A DNA stretch of 64,000 bases. Source: JACVRW01 sp963734365. GTDB taxonomy: Bacteria; Actinomycetota; Thermoleophilia; Solirubrobacterales; Thermoleophilaceae. The notes below the pieces were generated by a model. The model saw nothing but the letters and a program-made list of their open reading frames with translations. It did not search any database and was not told the origin of the DNA. A program made the translations under genes and the position numbers. The stretch spans positions 558,001-622,000 of the forward strand of contig CAVTGV010000008.1 in NCBI GenBank assembly GCA_963734365.1, read 5' to 3'. Numbering within the stretch: the first letter of the stretch is position 1; every line of letters begins with the position of its first letter. Below, in pieces: positions 16,366-24,488 of this stretch.

Positions 16366-16949
16366 GGCTAGGTCCGAGCGCCTTCGTGCGCGTGGGTCTG
16401 CTGCTCGTCGTGGCCGTGGTGCTGCAGCTCTCCACGCTCAGCCAGATGACCATCCTCGGCGGGGGCTTCGACGTGGTGGTCCTCGTGGTGGCCGCCGTGG
16501 CCTTCTACGGCGGAGCCATGCCGGGCTGCGCCACCGGCTTCGCCGCGGGGCTCCTGCTTGATCTGCTCAGCGGCGCGACCATGGGAGCCTCCTCGCTGGT
16601 GCTCACGGCGGTGGGCTACGGGGTGGGGCGCTTCGCCGAGCTGCGCGACCGCAGTCACGGCCTGTTGCCGCTGCCGGTGGGCGCCGCGGCCACGGGAGCC
16701 TGGGTGGTGGCCTTCGCGGTGGTGTCGTTCATGCTCGACGTGGGCGCCCGGGTGAGCCCGCTGGTGCTGCGCGAGATGGTCGTCACCGTCCTGCTCAACA
16801 CCCTCATCGCGCTGCCGGTGTTCGCCCTCTGCCGCCGCCTGCTGCGGCCCGTCCTGGTGGTGGACCCGTTCGCCGCACGCGCCCGCCGGCGCCCGTATCG
16901 AGAGGCCGGGCCACTGGGGCTGCGCGGGCTGGGAAGCCCGGGGCAGTGA
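16362..16949 (+). CDS. mreD: Rod shape-determining membrane protein MreD
   Basis: The 195-residue, mostly hydrophobic protein has about five membrane helices and the polar stretch GFAAGLLLDLLSGATMGASSL characteristic of MreD (G-x-x-x-D in a helix). It couples MreC to the elongasome. The GTG start overlaps the mreC stop by four bases, and mrdA follows after 18 bases. Confidence 0.88.
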   Translation: MRLGPSAFVRVGLLLVVAVVLQLSTLSQMTILGGGFDVVVLVVAAVAFYGGAMPGCATGFAAGLLLDLLSGATMGASSLVLTAVGYGVGRFAELRDRSHGLLPLPVGAAATGAWVVAFAVVSFMLDVGARVSPLVLREMVVTVLLNTLIALPVFALCRRLLRPVLVVDPFAARARRRPYREAGPLGLRGLGSPGQ

Positions 16950-16967
16950 GCTGATGGTGTTCACCTG

Positions 16968-18881
16968 ATGTACCTCGACAACGAGCGCCGCCCGACCCTC
17001 ACGCCCAAGCTCGCCTTCCGCGTGGCCGTGATCGGCGGCGTGGCCCTGATGGCGTTCGCGGTCATCTTCTTCCGCCTCTGGTACCTGCAGGTGCTGTCCG
17101 GCGACCGCTACCTGGCCGAGGCCTCGGACAACCGTGTCCGTGAGATCAAGGTGCAGGCGCCGCGCGGGGAGATCGTCGACCGCAACGGCACGCCGCTGGT
17201 GGTCAACCGCAGCGGGCTTGCCCTCGTGATCAGCCCCGACAAGATCTCCAGCGACCGGGATCAGAGGCGCGAGGTCTACGAGCGGCTCGGCAAGCTGCTG
17301 CGGATGAAGCCCGACCGCATCGAGCGCCGCGCCGAGCGTGAGCTGAAGGCCGTGCCGTTCTCGTCGGCGACGATCAAGTCGGACGTCGCCGATCCGGTGG
17401 CCGCGTACGTGCTCGAGCGCCAGGACCGGTTCCCTGGAGTGGAGGTCGAGCGCCAGTTCGTGCGCAAGTACCCCCACGGCGAGATCGGCGCCCACCTGTT
17501 CGGCACCGTCGGCGAGATCAACGAGGATCAGCTGAAGGACGAGCGCTACAACGGCGTGGAGCTCGGTGACCGGATCGGCCAGACCGGCATCGAGTCCCAG
17601 TACGACCGCTTCCTGCGCGGGCGAAACGGCGCCGCCCGGGTGGAGGTCGACGCGCTCGGCAACATCTCCAAGCGGCTGAACAAGAAGCAGCCTCAGCAGG
17701 GCCGCCAGCTGCGGCTGTCGGTGGACCTAAACGTGCAGCGCGCCGGCCAGGAGGCGCTCGCGGGCGGCACCGGCAAGGGTGCGTTCGCGGTGATGGACAT
17801 CAACTCCGGGGAGATCGTCGCCCTCGGCTCGCAACCCTCCTTCGATCCCAACGGCTTCGCCAAGAGCTACAAGCGTCTGGCCAAGGACGAGACCGACCCG
17901 CTCACCAACCGCGCCGTGCAGGGCGGCTATCCCACCGGCTCGACCTTCAAGCTCATTACCGCCGTGGCGGCGCTGGAGAGCGGAGTGATCACGCCCGACA
18001 CGGTCCTCAACGACTCCGGCTCGATCACGGTGGGCACCCAGGTGTTCAAGAACGCCGGCGGCGCGGTCAACGGGGCGCTGGCCCTGCGCCAGGCGCTGAC
18101 CGTCTCGAGCGACGTGTTCTTCTACCAGCTCGGCATGCAGCTCGATACCAAGGGCGACGGTCTGGGACTTCAGCGCTGGGCACGCAAGCTCGGGGTGGGG
18201 CGCAAGACCGGCATCGACCTGCCCGAGGAGCTGCCCGGGCGCATCCCCACGCCGGCCTGGCGAAACCGCGGCTACCGCCAGTACCAGCGCTGCGTGAAGA
18301 AGGAGAAGCCCAGTCTCATCCAGATCCAGCAGGGCAAGTGCGGCTTCTTCGACCGGCCCTGGACCATCGGCGACAACATCAACCTGTCCGTGGGCCAGGG
18401 CGACATCGCCGCGAACCCGCTGCAGATGGCGGTGGCCTACGCGACGGTGGCCAACGGCGGCAAGGTGCTGCGGCCGCGGCTCGGGCTGCGCATCGAGGAC
18501 TCCACCGGCCGGGCCCTGCAGCAGCTGGAGGCGCCCACGGCGCGGCGGGTGAAGATCGACGACTCCTACCGCCAGGCCATCCTGGACGGGCTCTTCGGGG
18601 CCGCCAACTCGCCCGGCGGCACCTCGACCCCGGTGTTCGAGGGCTTCCCGATCGACGTCTGCGGCAAGACCGGAACGGCGGAGAAGGGCCTTGGCAGGGC
18701 CGACCAGTCCTGGTACCTGGCGCTCGCCCCGTGCCCGAACCCCAAGTACGTGGTGGCGGTCACCGACGAGGCCGGCGGCTTCGGCGCCGACACCGCGGCC
18801 CCGATGGCCCGCCTGATCCTGTCCCAGCTCTTCAACGTCAACGAGAAGCAGCTGGTGGCCGGGGGAGGGGCACCCGACTGA
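16968..18881 (+). CDS. mrdA: Penicillin-binding protein 2 (elongasome transpeptidase)
   Basis: The class B PBP cross-links lateral peptidoglycan with RodA. The 637-residue product has one N-terminal membrane helix (about 17-39), the pedestal/dimerisation domain (RGEIVDRNGTPL, GEINEDQL), and a transpeptidase domain with SxxK = STFK (about residue 325), SxN-type SSD (about 379) and KTG in CGKTGTAE. It contains all catalytic motifs. The stop TGA shares its A with the ATG of rodA. Confidence 0.95.
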   Translation: MYLDNERRPTLTPKLAFRVAVIGGVALMAFAVIFFRLWYLQVLSGDRYLAEASDNRVREIKVQAPRGEIVDRNGTPLVVNRSGLALVISPDKISSDRDQRREVYERLGKLLRMKPDRIERRAERELKAVPFSSATIKSDVADPVAAYVLERQDRFPGVEVERQFVRKYPHGEIGAHLFGTVGEINEDQLKDERYNGVELGDRIGQTGIESQYDRFLRGRNGAARVEVDALGNISKRLNKKQPQQGRQLRLSVDLNVQRAGQEALAGGTGKGAFAVMDINSGEIVALGSQPSFDPNGFAKSYKRLAKDETDPLTNRAVQGGYPTGSTFKLITAVAALESGVITPDTVLNDSGSITVGTQVFKNAGGAVNGALALRQALTVSSDVFFYQLGMQLDTKGDGLGLQRWARKLGVGRKTGIDLPEELPGRIPTPAWRNRGYRQYQRCVKKEKPSLIQIQQGKCGFFDRPWTIGDNINLSVGQGDIAANPLQMAVAYATVANGGKVLRPRLGLRIEDSTGRALQQLEAPTARRVKIDDSYRQAILDGLFGAANSPGGTSTPVFEGFPIDVCGKTGTAEKGLGRADQSWYLALAPCPNPKYVVAVTDEAGGFGADTAAPMARLILSQLFNVNEKQLVAGGGAPD

Positions 18882-20056
18882 TGAGCGCCTCGGCCTCCTC
18901 GTCTCCGGTTCGCGACTTCCGCGACGCGGGCGTGCGCATCCTGCGCATCGACCCGCTGATGCTGGTGGCCACGCTCGGCCTGGTGGCGGCGAGCCTCTAC
19001 ACGGTCGCCACCGCCACCTCGGACGACCTTCCCGGCGATCCCAACTACTTCGTCGTGCGCCAGGCCGCCTACGCGGCGGTCGGGCTCGTGTTCATGCTCC
19101 TGATCTCACGCTTCGACTACTCGCGTCTGCGCGAATGGAAGCTCGGCATCTACGGCTTCCTGATCGCGTCGATACTGCTCGTGTACGCCCTTGGTTTCTC
19201 CGCTCGAGGGTCGCGGCGCGCGATCGAGTTCCCGTTCTTCAACTTCCAGGCGTCGGAGCTCGGCAAGCTCCTGCTCGTGATCGCGCTGGCGGCCTTCATG
19301 GTCGACCGCGTGCGACGTCTGAACGAGCGCGAGACCACCAGCCGCATCGTGCTGCTGGCGCTGGTGCCGGCGATGCTGGTCATCGCCCAGCCGGACCTCG
19401 GCTCGGGACTCGTCTATCTGGCGATCCTGCTGGCCGTGCTGTTCGTGGCCGGCACGCCCTGGACCCACTTCGCCGGCCTGGCCGGAATCGCCACGGTGGC
19501 GATCGTGGTGGTGGCGGTGGCCGCACCGGCCGCCGGCTTCCAGGTGATCAAGCCGTACCAGATGGACCGCCTCACGGCCTTCCTCAATCCAACCTCGGAT
19601 CCGCGCGAGGAGGGCTACCAGATCAACCAGTCCCTCACCGCGATCGGCTCCGGGGGAAAGACCGGCCGCGGCGACGCCGCTACACAGACGAAACTCGACT
19701 TCCTGCCCGAGCATCACACCGATTTCGTTTTCTCGGTGGTGGGCGAGGAGTTCGGTTTCGTCGGGGCAGCTCTAGTGTTGTCCTTGTTCGCCCTGTTGAT
19801 CTGGCGGGCGCTAAAGACCTTGACGATGGCAAAGAACTTCTACGGCGCGCTGGTCGCCGGGGGCATCACCGCTATGTTGATGTTCCAGGTCTTCGTCAAC
19901 GTGGGCATGACGATCGGAATCATGCCCATCACCGGCATCCCCTTGCCGCTCATGAGTTATGGCGGCTCGTCGGTGATAACGACACTGATGGCCATAGGGG
20001 TGCTGCAGGCGATACACGCGCAAGCGCGCGAAACCGCTGCAGCCAAAGCCCTATGA
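18881..20056 (+). CDS. rodA: Peptidoglycan polymerase RodA (SEDS family)
   Basis: RodA polymerises lipid II into glycan strands together with PBP2. The 391-residue protein has about ten membrane helices, the conserved aspartate region AQPDLGSGLVY, the HHTDFVFSVVGEEFGFVG signature and the C-terminal GIPLPLMSYGGSS motif. The start is taken as ATG 18881, sharing one base with the mrdA stop. rng follows after 21 bases. Confidence 0.96.
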   Translation: MSASASSSPVRDFRDAGVRILRIDPLMLVATLGLVAASLYTVATATSDDLPGDPNYFVVRQAAYAAVGLVFMLLISRFDYSRLREWKLGIYGFLIASILLVYALGFSARGSRRAIEFPFFNFQASELGKLLLVIALAAFMVDRVRRLNERETTSRIVLLALVPAMLVIAQPDLGSGLVYLAILLAVLFVAGTPWTHFAGLAGIATVAIVVVAVAAPAAGFQVIKPYQMDRLTAFLNPTSDPREEGYQINQSLTAIGSGGKTGRGDAATQTKLDFLPEHHTDFVFSVVGEEFGFVGAALVLSLFALLIWRALKTLTMAKNFYGALVAGGITAMLMFQVFVNVGMTIGIMPITGIPLPLMSYGGSSVITTLMAIGVLQAIHAQARETAAAKAL

Positions 20057-20077
20057 AAGATATGAAGGGAAAGAACC

Positions 20078-21985
20078 TTGAGAAAGCAGTTGCTCGTCTC
20101 GGTGGACCGAGGCGAAACCAGAGTCGCGATCCTGGAATCGGAGGGCAGCCCGCAGGGCAGCCAGCGCCGGGGCCGCGGCAGTAAGCAGAAGCAGAACCAC
20201 AACCAGGACGACTGGCGGGTAGCCGAGCTCTACGTAGAGCGCAAGGGCAACCGCTCCATTGTCGGCAACGTCTACAAGGGCAAGGTCGACAACGTCCTAC
20301 CCGGGCTGGAGGCGGCGTTCGTCGACATCGGCCTGGACAAGAACGGCTTCCTCCACGCGGACGACATCGTGTTCCCCGGCGTGGATGTGGCCCGCCGCGG
20401 CCGTGGCGGCCGCGGGCAGAAGGGCAAGCGCATCACCGAGCTGCTCAAGCCGGGGCAGGAGATCCTCGTACAGGCGGTCAAGGACCCGCTCAAGACCAAG
20501 GGGCCACGCCTGTCCATGCAGCTCTCGATTGCCGGGCGCTACCTGGTGTACGTGCCGCAGGGAGAGGGCGTGGGAGTGTCACGCCGGCTCGAGGACAAGG
20601 AGCGCGACCGCGTGAGGCGGGCCGCCGCCAAGGCCGACCTGGGCGACGGCGGCGTGATCGTGCGCACCGCCGCGCAGGGCGCCACGCGCGAGGACTTCGA
20701 GCGTGAGATCAAGTACCTGCACAAGCTGCACGAGGTGTTGCAGCAGCGCGGCAAGGACACGCAGGCGCCGGCGATGGTCTTCCAGGAGGCCGACCTGTCG
20801 GTGCGGGTGGCGCGCGACATCTTCTCGGGTGAGTTCGAGAAGGCGATCGTCGACGACGAGAAGCAGCACCACCGGCTGCAGTCCTTCTTCAACCGCACCG
20901 CGCCCGAGCTGCTCGAGCGGCTCGAGTTCTACGAGGACCGCGACGAGCCGCTGTTCGAGCGTTACGGCGTGGAGGAAGCGATCCTCTCGGTGCTCAAGCG
21001 CCGCGTGGACCTGCCGAGCGGCGGCTACCTGATGATCGACTACGCCGAGGCGATGACGGTCATCGACGTGAACTCCGGCTCGTTCACCGGCCGCGGCAAG
21101 GGCGCCAAGCTCGAGGACACGATCACCAAGACGAACCTCGAGGCGGCGGACGAGGTCGTGCGCCAGCTGCGGCTGCGCGACATCGGCGGGATCATCGTCA
21201 TCGACTTCATCGACATGTCGCGGGCGCGCAACCGCGACACCGTGCTGAAGACGCTGCGCAAGGCGCTCGACGAGGACCGCACCAAGACCTACGTGGTCGA
21301 GATCTCTCCGCTAGGACTGGTGGAGATGACGCGCCAGAACGTGACGGACGGCGTGCGCGAGATCCTCACGAAGGCCTGCCCCACCTGCGAGGGCGAGGGC
21401 GTGGTGCTGTCCGAGGAGACCGTGGCGATCGAGGTCGACCGCTGGCTGCGCGACCTGACCGCCGAGCGCCCCGACCCGCCGGCCTTCCTGATCCGGGTGC
21501 ACCCCAGCGTCGCCTCCATCCTGGTGGGCGACCACGGCGTCGACGGCCCGATCCACGAGATCGAGCAGGAGACCGGAAAGCACTTCCACTTCGAGGGCAC
21601 CGAGGCGCTGCCGATCGACTACTTCGACGTGGTGCTCGAGGGCACCCGCGACGAGGTCGAGGAGCGCGCGCTCCCCTTCCGCGAAGGCGAGGAGGTGCTG
21701 GTGCACATCGAGGAGCCGCACATGTACAACGAGGACGACGCCGTGGCCAAGCTGGACGGCTACGTGGTTTCGGTCTTCGGAGCGGCGCCGCTCGTGGGGG
21801 AGCGGACCCTGGTGCGCATCGAGAAGGTGGGCCGCAGCGCGGCGCAGGCCTCGCTGGTGGATCCGCCCGAGGGTGTCGTGGCCAGCTCGGATGAGGCCGC
21901 CGACTCGTCGAACGGGCGCAGGCGCCGCCGGGGCCGGCGCGGCGGCCGCAGCCGGCGGCGCAAGGCGGAAGCGACTTCGGAGTAG
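20078..21985 (+). CDS. rng: Ribonuclease E/G family endoribonuclease
   Basis: RNase E/G cuts single-stranded RNA in rRNA maturation and mRNA decay. The 635-residue protein begins with an S1-like RNA-binding domain (IVGNVYKGKVDNVLPGLEAAFVDIG), continues to the DNase-I-like catalytic domain with MTVIDVNSGSFTG and IVIDFIDM (metal-binding aspartates), and has the Zn-link CPTCEGEG. It ends in an Arg/Gly-rich tail (RRRRGRRGGRSRRRK) that could bind RNA. A TTG start fits AAGGGAAAG eight bases upstream and the family N-terminus (MRKQLLVSV). rng next to the mre genes is the usual arrangement. Confidence 0.93.
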   Translation: MRKQLLVSVDRGETRVAILESEGSPQGSQRRGRGSKQKQNHNQDDWRVAELYVERKGNRSIVGNVYKGKVDNVLPGLEAAFVDIGLDKNGFLHADDIVFPGVDVARRGRGGRGQKGKRITELLKPGQEILVQAVKDPLKTKGPRLSMQLSIAGRYLVYVPQGEGVGVSRRLEDKERDRVRRAAAKADLGDGGVIVRTAAQGATREDFEREIKYLHKLHEVLQQRGKDTQAPAMVFQEADLSVRVARDIFSGEFEKAIVDDEKQHHRLQSFFNRTAPELLERLEFYEDRDEPLFERYGVEEAILSVLKRRVDLPSGGYLMIDYAEAMTVIDVNSGSFTGRGKGAKLEDTITKTNLEAADEVVRQLRLRDIGGIIVIDFIDMSRARNRDTVLKTLRKALDEDRTKTYVVEISPLGLVEMTRQNVTDGVREILTKACPTCEGEGVVLSEETVAIEVDRWLRDLTAERPDPPAFLIRVHPSVASILVGDHGVDGPIHEIEQETGKHFHFEGTEALPIDYFDVVLEGTRDEVEERALPFREGEEVLVHIEEPHMYNEDDAVAKLDGYVVSVFGAAPLVGERTLVRIEKVGRSAAQASLVDPPEGVVASSDEAADSSNGRRRRRGRRGGRSRRRKAEATSE

Positions 21986-22029
21986 GGCCGGCGGCCATCG
22001 GCCGGGTGGCGCGGGGCTGCGCGCTAACG

Positions 22030-22047
22030 TACAACTGAATGGTTGTA
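22030..22047 (+). promoter_or_regulatory. Perfect dyad upstream of the RibD-type reductase
   Basis: TACAAC (22030-22035)-N6-GTTGTA (22042-22047). Dyads of this type are typical of ArsR-family operators, as I recall, and TAACGT (22025-22030) next to it could be the -10. No regulator gene is adjacent. Confidence 0.5.
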
Positions 22048-22079
22048 GGTGCCCGCGACCGAAGGCTGAGGAGAACGAG

Positions 22080-22652
22080 ATGACCGCTACGTACACCTTC
22101 GACATCGTTTCCACATTCGACGGCTACGGCTCCTACAGCGGCGGCGACTGGGGCGGCTACTGGGGTAAGCAGGGCCCCGAGTGGCTCGAGCACCGCCTCG
22201 GCTTGTACAGCCCGGAGCAGCGGATGGTCCTCGGTGCCAACACCTATCGGCAGTTCGTGGAACTGCTGGGCTCGATCGAGGAGTCCGAGCTTGACCCAGT
22301 GAACACCCGGATGACGAGCATGCCGACAATCGTGGTGTCGACGACGCTGGAAGAACCCCTCGACTGGCCGAACGCGACCGTCGCGAGGGGTGACGCCGTC
22401 GACGTCGTCGCCCGGCTAAAGGAGGAGTCCGACGTGCCGTTGCGCTCGCACGGCAGCCTGTCGATGAACCGGGCGCTGATGGCCGCCGGCCTGGTCGACC
22501 GCGTCCAGGTCACGCTGTTCCCTGTGATCACCGGTCAGACCGGGACGGACCCGATCTTCCAGGGTGCGGCCGACTTCGACCTGGAGCTGATCGAGAGCCA
22601 GACGTTCGACGATCACATCCAAGAGCTCGTCTACCGACCCACCCTCCATTGA
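22080..22652 (+). CDS. RibD C-terminal / dihydrofolate-reductase-fold protein
   Basis: The 190-residue soluble protein has the DHFR-like layout of the RibD_C family: N-terminal STFDGYGS, the dinucleotide-binding MVLGANTYRQF, a LRSHGSLSMNRALMAAGLVDR segment with the glycine/serine loop, and VTLFPVITG. Free-standing members are widespread in actinobacteria and their substrates are mostly unknown, so it should not be called a true dihydrofolate reductase. GAGGAG precedes the ATG by seven bases. Its dyad-bearing promoter suggests inducible expression. Confidence 0.85.
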   Translation: MTATYTFDIVSTFDGYGSYSGGDWGGYWGKQGPEWLEHRLGLYSPEQRMVLGANTYRQFVELLGSIEESELDPVNTRMTSMPTIVVSTTLEEPLDWPNATVARGDAVDVVARLKEESDVPLRSHGSLSMNRALMAAGLVDRVQVTLFPVITGQTGTDPIFQGAADFDLELIESQTFDDHIQELVYRPTLH

Positions 22653-22659
22653 TCTGAGA

Positions 22660-22679
22660 GGGCAGGTCCGGGCCTGCCC
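22660..22679 (+). terminator. Hairpin after the RibD-type reductase
   Basis: GGGCAGG (22660-22666)/CCTGCCC (22673-22679), a perfect 7-bp stem with a 6-base loop eight bases after the stop codon. There is no T tract, as usual for GC-rich actinobacterial terminators. Confidence 0.5.
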
Positions 22680-22713
22680 GCGCCGCGGCGCCGCTCGCGC
22701 TACCGTGCCGCCC

Positions 22714-23808
22714 GTGCCGACCCGCCTGGTAGCCGTCCTGTTGCTGATGGCCGGCTGCGCCGCGGCCCTCACGGGCTGCATCGCTGCGCCGCCCTACAGC
22801 GTCACCACGGCCGTGCCCAACCTCGACCACCCGTGGGACGTCGGCTGGGCGGGCGGGACGATGGTGTTCACCGAGCGCCCGGGCAGGATCAGCGCCTGGG
22901 TGGGCGGTCAGAAGCGCGTGCTCGCCGCGCCGGGTGACGTGGTTCTGGTCGGCGAGTCGGGGATGCTCGGCCTGGCCGTGGATCCGCAGTTCTCGTCCAA
23001 CCGCTACGTCTACACCTGCGAAAGCTCGAATCTCGGCTCGGCTCCCGACAACCGCGTGGTGCGCTGGACGGTCAACGCCGATTTCACCGCCATGTCGGCA
23101 CGTCAGGACATCGTGACCGGTATCCCGCTCAACACGAGCAGCGGCATCCATTCCGGGTGCCGGGTGCGGTTCGGGCCCGACGGCTACCTGTGGGTGGGCA
23201 CCGGCGACGCCGCCACGGGCACGGCTCCCCAGTCGCGGACCTCGCTCGGCGGCAAGGTGCTGCGGGTCACGCGCACGGGCGCGGCAGCTCCGGGCAACCT
23301 CCCTGCGCCGTTCGACTCGCGCATCTACAACTACGGCCACCGCAACGTCCAGGGCCTGGCGTTCCGGGCCTCCGACGGCCTGGGAGTGAGCGCCGAGCAC
23401 GGCCCCGACCGTGACGACGAGCTCAACCGCCTCGTGGCGGGCAACTTCGGCTGGGACCCGATACCCGGCTACAACCAGGGCGTGCCCATGACCGACCTGA
23501 CCAAGTTCCCCACCGCGATAAGGGCGGCCAAGTCGTCCGGGTCGCCGACCGTCGCCCCGTCGGGCGCCACGTTCGTCAGCGGGTCACAGTGGGGCGTCTG
23601 GAACGGCAAGCTCATCGTCGCGCTGCTCAAGCAGCAGGCGCTGTGGGTGGCCAACGTGAACGCCTCGGGGCAGGTGGTGGACGAGGGCCTCGCCATGGGC
23701 AACCAGGGACGGCTGCGCTCGGTGGCTCAAGGGCCCGACGGGAACCTGTACGTGACCACCGACAACGGTGGAGGCACGGACAGGATCTTGCGACTCGCGC
23801 CGAACTGA
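22714..23808 (+). CDS. PQQ-dependent sugar dehydrogenase-like lipoprotein
   Basis: The 364-residue protein has a lipoprotein signal peptide with lipobox LTGC. A six-bladed propeller of the soluble glucose/sorbosone dehydrogenase family follows, with the motifs PWDVGWAGG, HSGCRVRFGPDGYLWVGTGD, YGHRNVQGLAF, SAEHGPDRDDELNRL and NFGWDP. Family members oxidise aldose sugars with bound PQQ, though many actinobacterial homologues are untested. The GTG at 22714 is chosen because TACCGT (22701-22706) lies seven bases before it; the GTG at 22705 would overlap the promoter. Confidence 0.88.
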   Translation: MPTRLVAVLLLMAGCAAALTGCIAAPPYSVTTAVPNLDHPWDVGWAGGTMVFTERPGRISAWVGGQKRVLAAPGDVVLVGESGMLGLAVDPQFSSNRYVYTCESSNLGSAPDNRVVRWTVNADFTAMSARQDIVTGIPLNTSSGIHSGCRVRFGPDGYLWVGTGDAATGTAPQSRTSLGGKVLRVTRTGAAAPGNLPAPFDSRIYNYGHRNVQGLAFRASDGLGVSAEHGPDRDDELNRLVAGNFGWDPIPGYNQGVPMTDLTKFPTAIRAAKSSGSPTVAPSGATFVSGSQWGVWNGKLIVALLKQQALWVANVNASGQVVDEGLAMGNQGRLRSVAQGPDGNLYVTTDNGGGTDRILRLAPN

Positions 23809-23881
23809 GCCGGCGGCATCCGCCCGAATCGTTCCGTTCGAGAAGGTCCCGGCCAAGAACTATCCCGCTAGACTCGGTTTC

Positions 23882-24394
23882 GTGTCTGCGACCAGGGAAA
23901 GCGTGGAGGTCCGCCCGGCGCCCTGTGAGGCGCTCGAGGACAACCTCTGCTGGCTGTTGTCCCGCGCGAGCTACACGCTGACCACGGAGATCGCCCGCGG
24001 CCTCGAGGAGGTGGGCGTGTCGCCGCGTGGGCACGCGGTGCTCTCGGCGGCCCTCACCGGTGAGCACACACAGACCGAGCTGGCCTCGCTGGTCGGCCTC
24101 GACAAGACGACCATGGTCGTGACCCTCGACGAGCTCGAGTCGGCGGGTCTGGCCAAGCGGCTGCCCTCCGAGCGCGACCGGCGGGCCCGCGTGATCTCGG
24201 TGACCAAGGCCGGCGAGCGCAAGGTCCGCGATGCCGAGCGGATCGCCGACCAGATCCGCGACGACGTGCTGGGCGCGCTCGAGCCGGAAGAGCGCAAGGT
24301 GTTCATGGACTCCCTCAGCCGGCTTGTGGGCGGGCGTCTGTCGCAGGCCGTGGATTGCTCACAGTCGGTGCGCCGCAGGGGTCCTCGGATCTAA
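23882..24394 (+). CDS. MarR-family transcriptional regulator
   Basis: The 170-residue protein has the MarR winged helix: TQTELASLVGLDKTTMVVTLDELESAGLAKRLPSERDRRARV (recognition helix and wing DRR), flanked by dimerisation helices. Start: GTG 23882 lies seven bases after TAGACT (23869-23874), so the message is probably leaderless; the upstream extension to 23768 overlaps the preceding gene. The downstream gene is a drug-efflux transporter and the dyad at 24387-24415 lies between them, suggesting that this regulator controls the exporter. Confidence 0.9.
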   Translation: MSATRESVEVRPAPCEALEDNLCWLLSRASYTLTTEIARGLEEVGVSPRGHAVLSAALTGEHTQTELASLVGLDKTTMVVTLDELESAGLAKRLPSERDRRARVISVTKAGERKVRDAERIADQIRDDVLGALEPEERKVFMDSLSRLVGGRLSQAVDCSQSVRRRGPRI

Positions 24395-24415
24395 GCGCCC
24401 GGATCATTTAGATCC
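24387..24415 (+). promoter_or_regulatory. Candidate MarR operator
   Basis: GGATCTAA (24387-24394)-N13-TTAGATCC (24408-24415) is a perfect 8-bp inverted repeat overlapping the stop codon of the MarR gene; an inner GGATC-N5-GATCC (24401-24415) is nested in it. It lies 74 bases upstream of the exporter start. Confidence 0.55.
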
Positions 24416-24488
24416 GCACAAACTAATCCCGTACGAGACGATCTGCTACGGTCGGGTCTTCCCCGATCACGACCGGAGCAGAGAGTCA

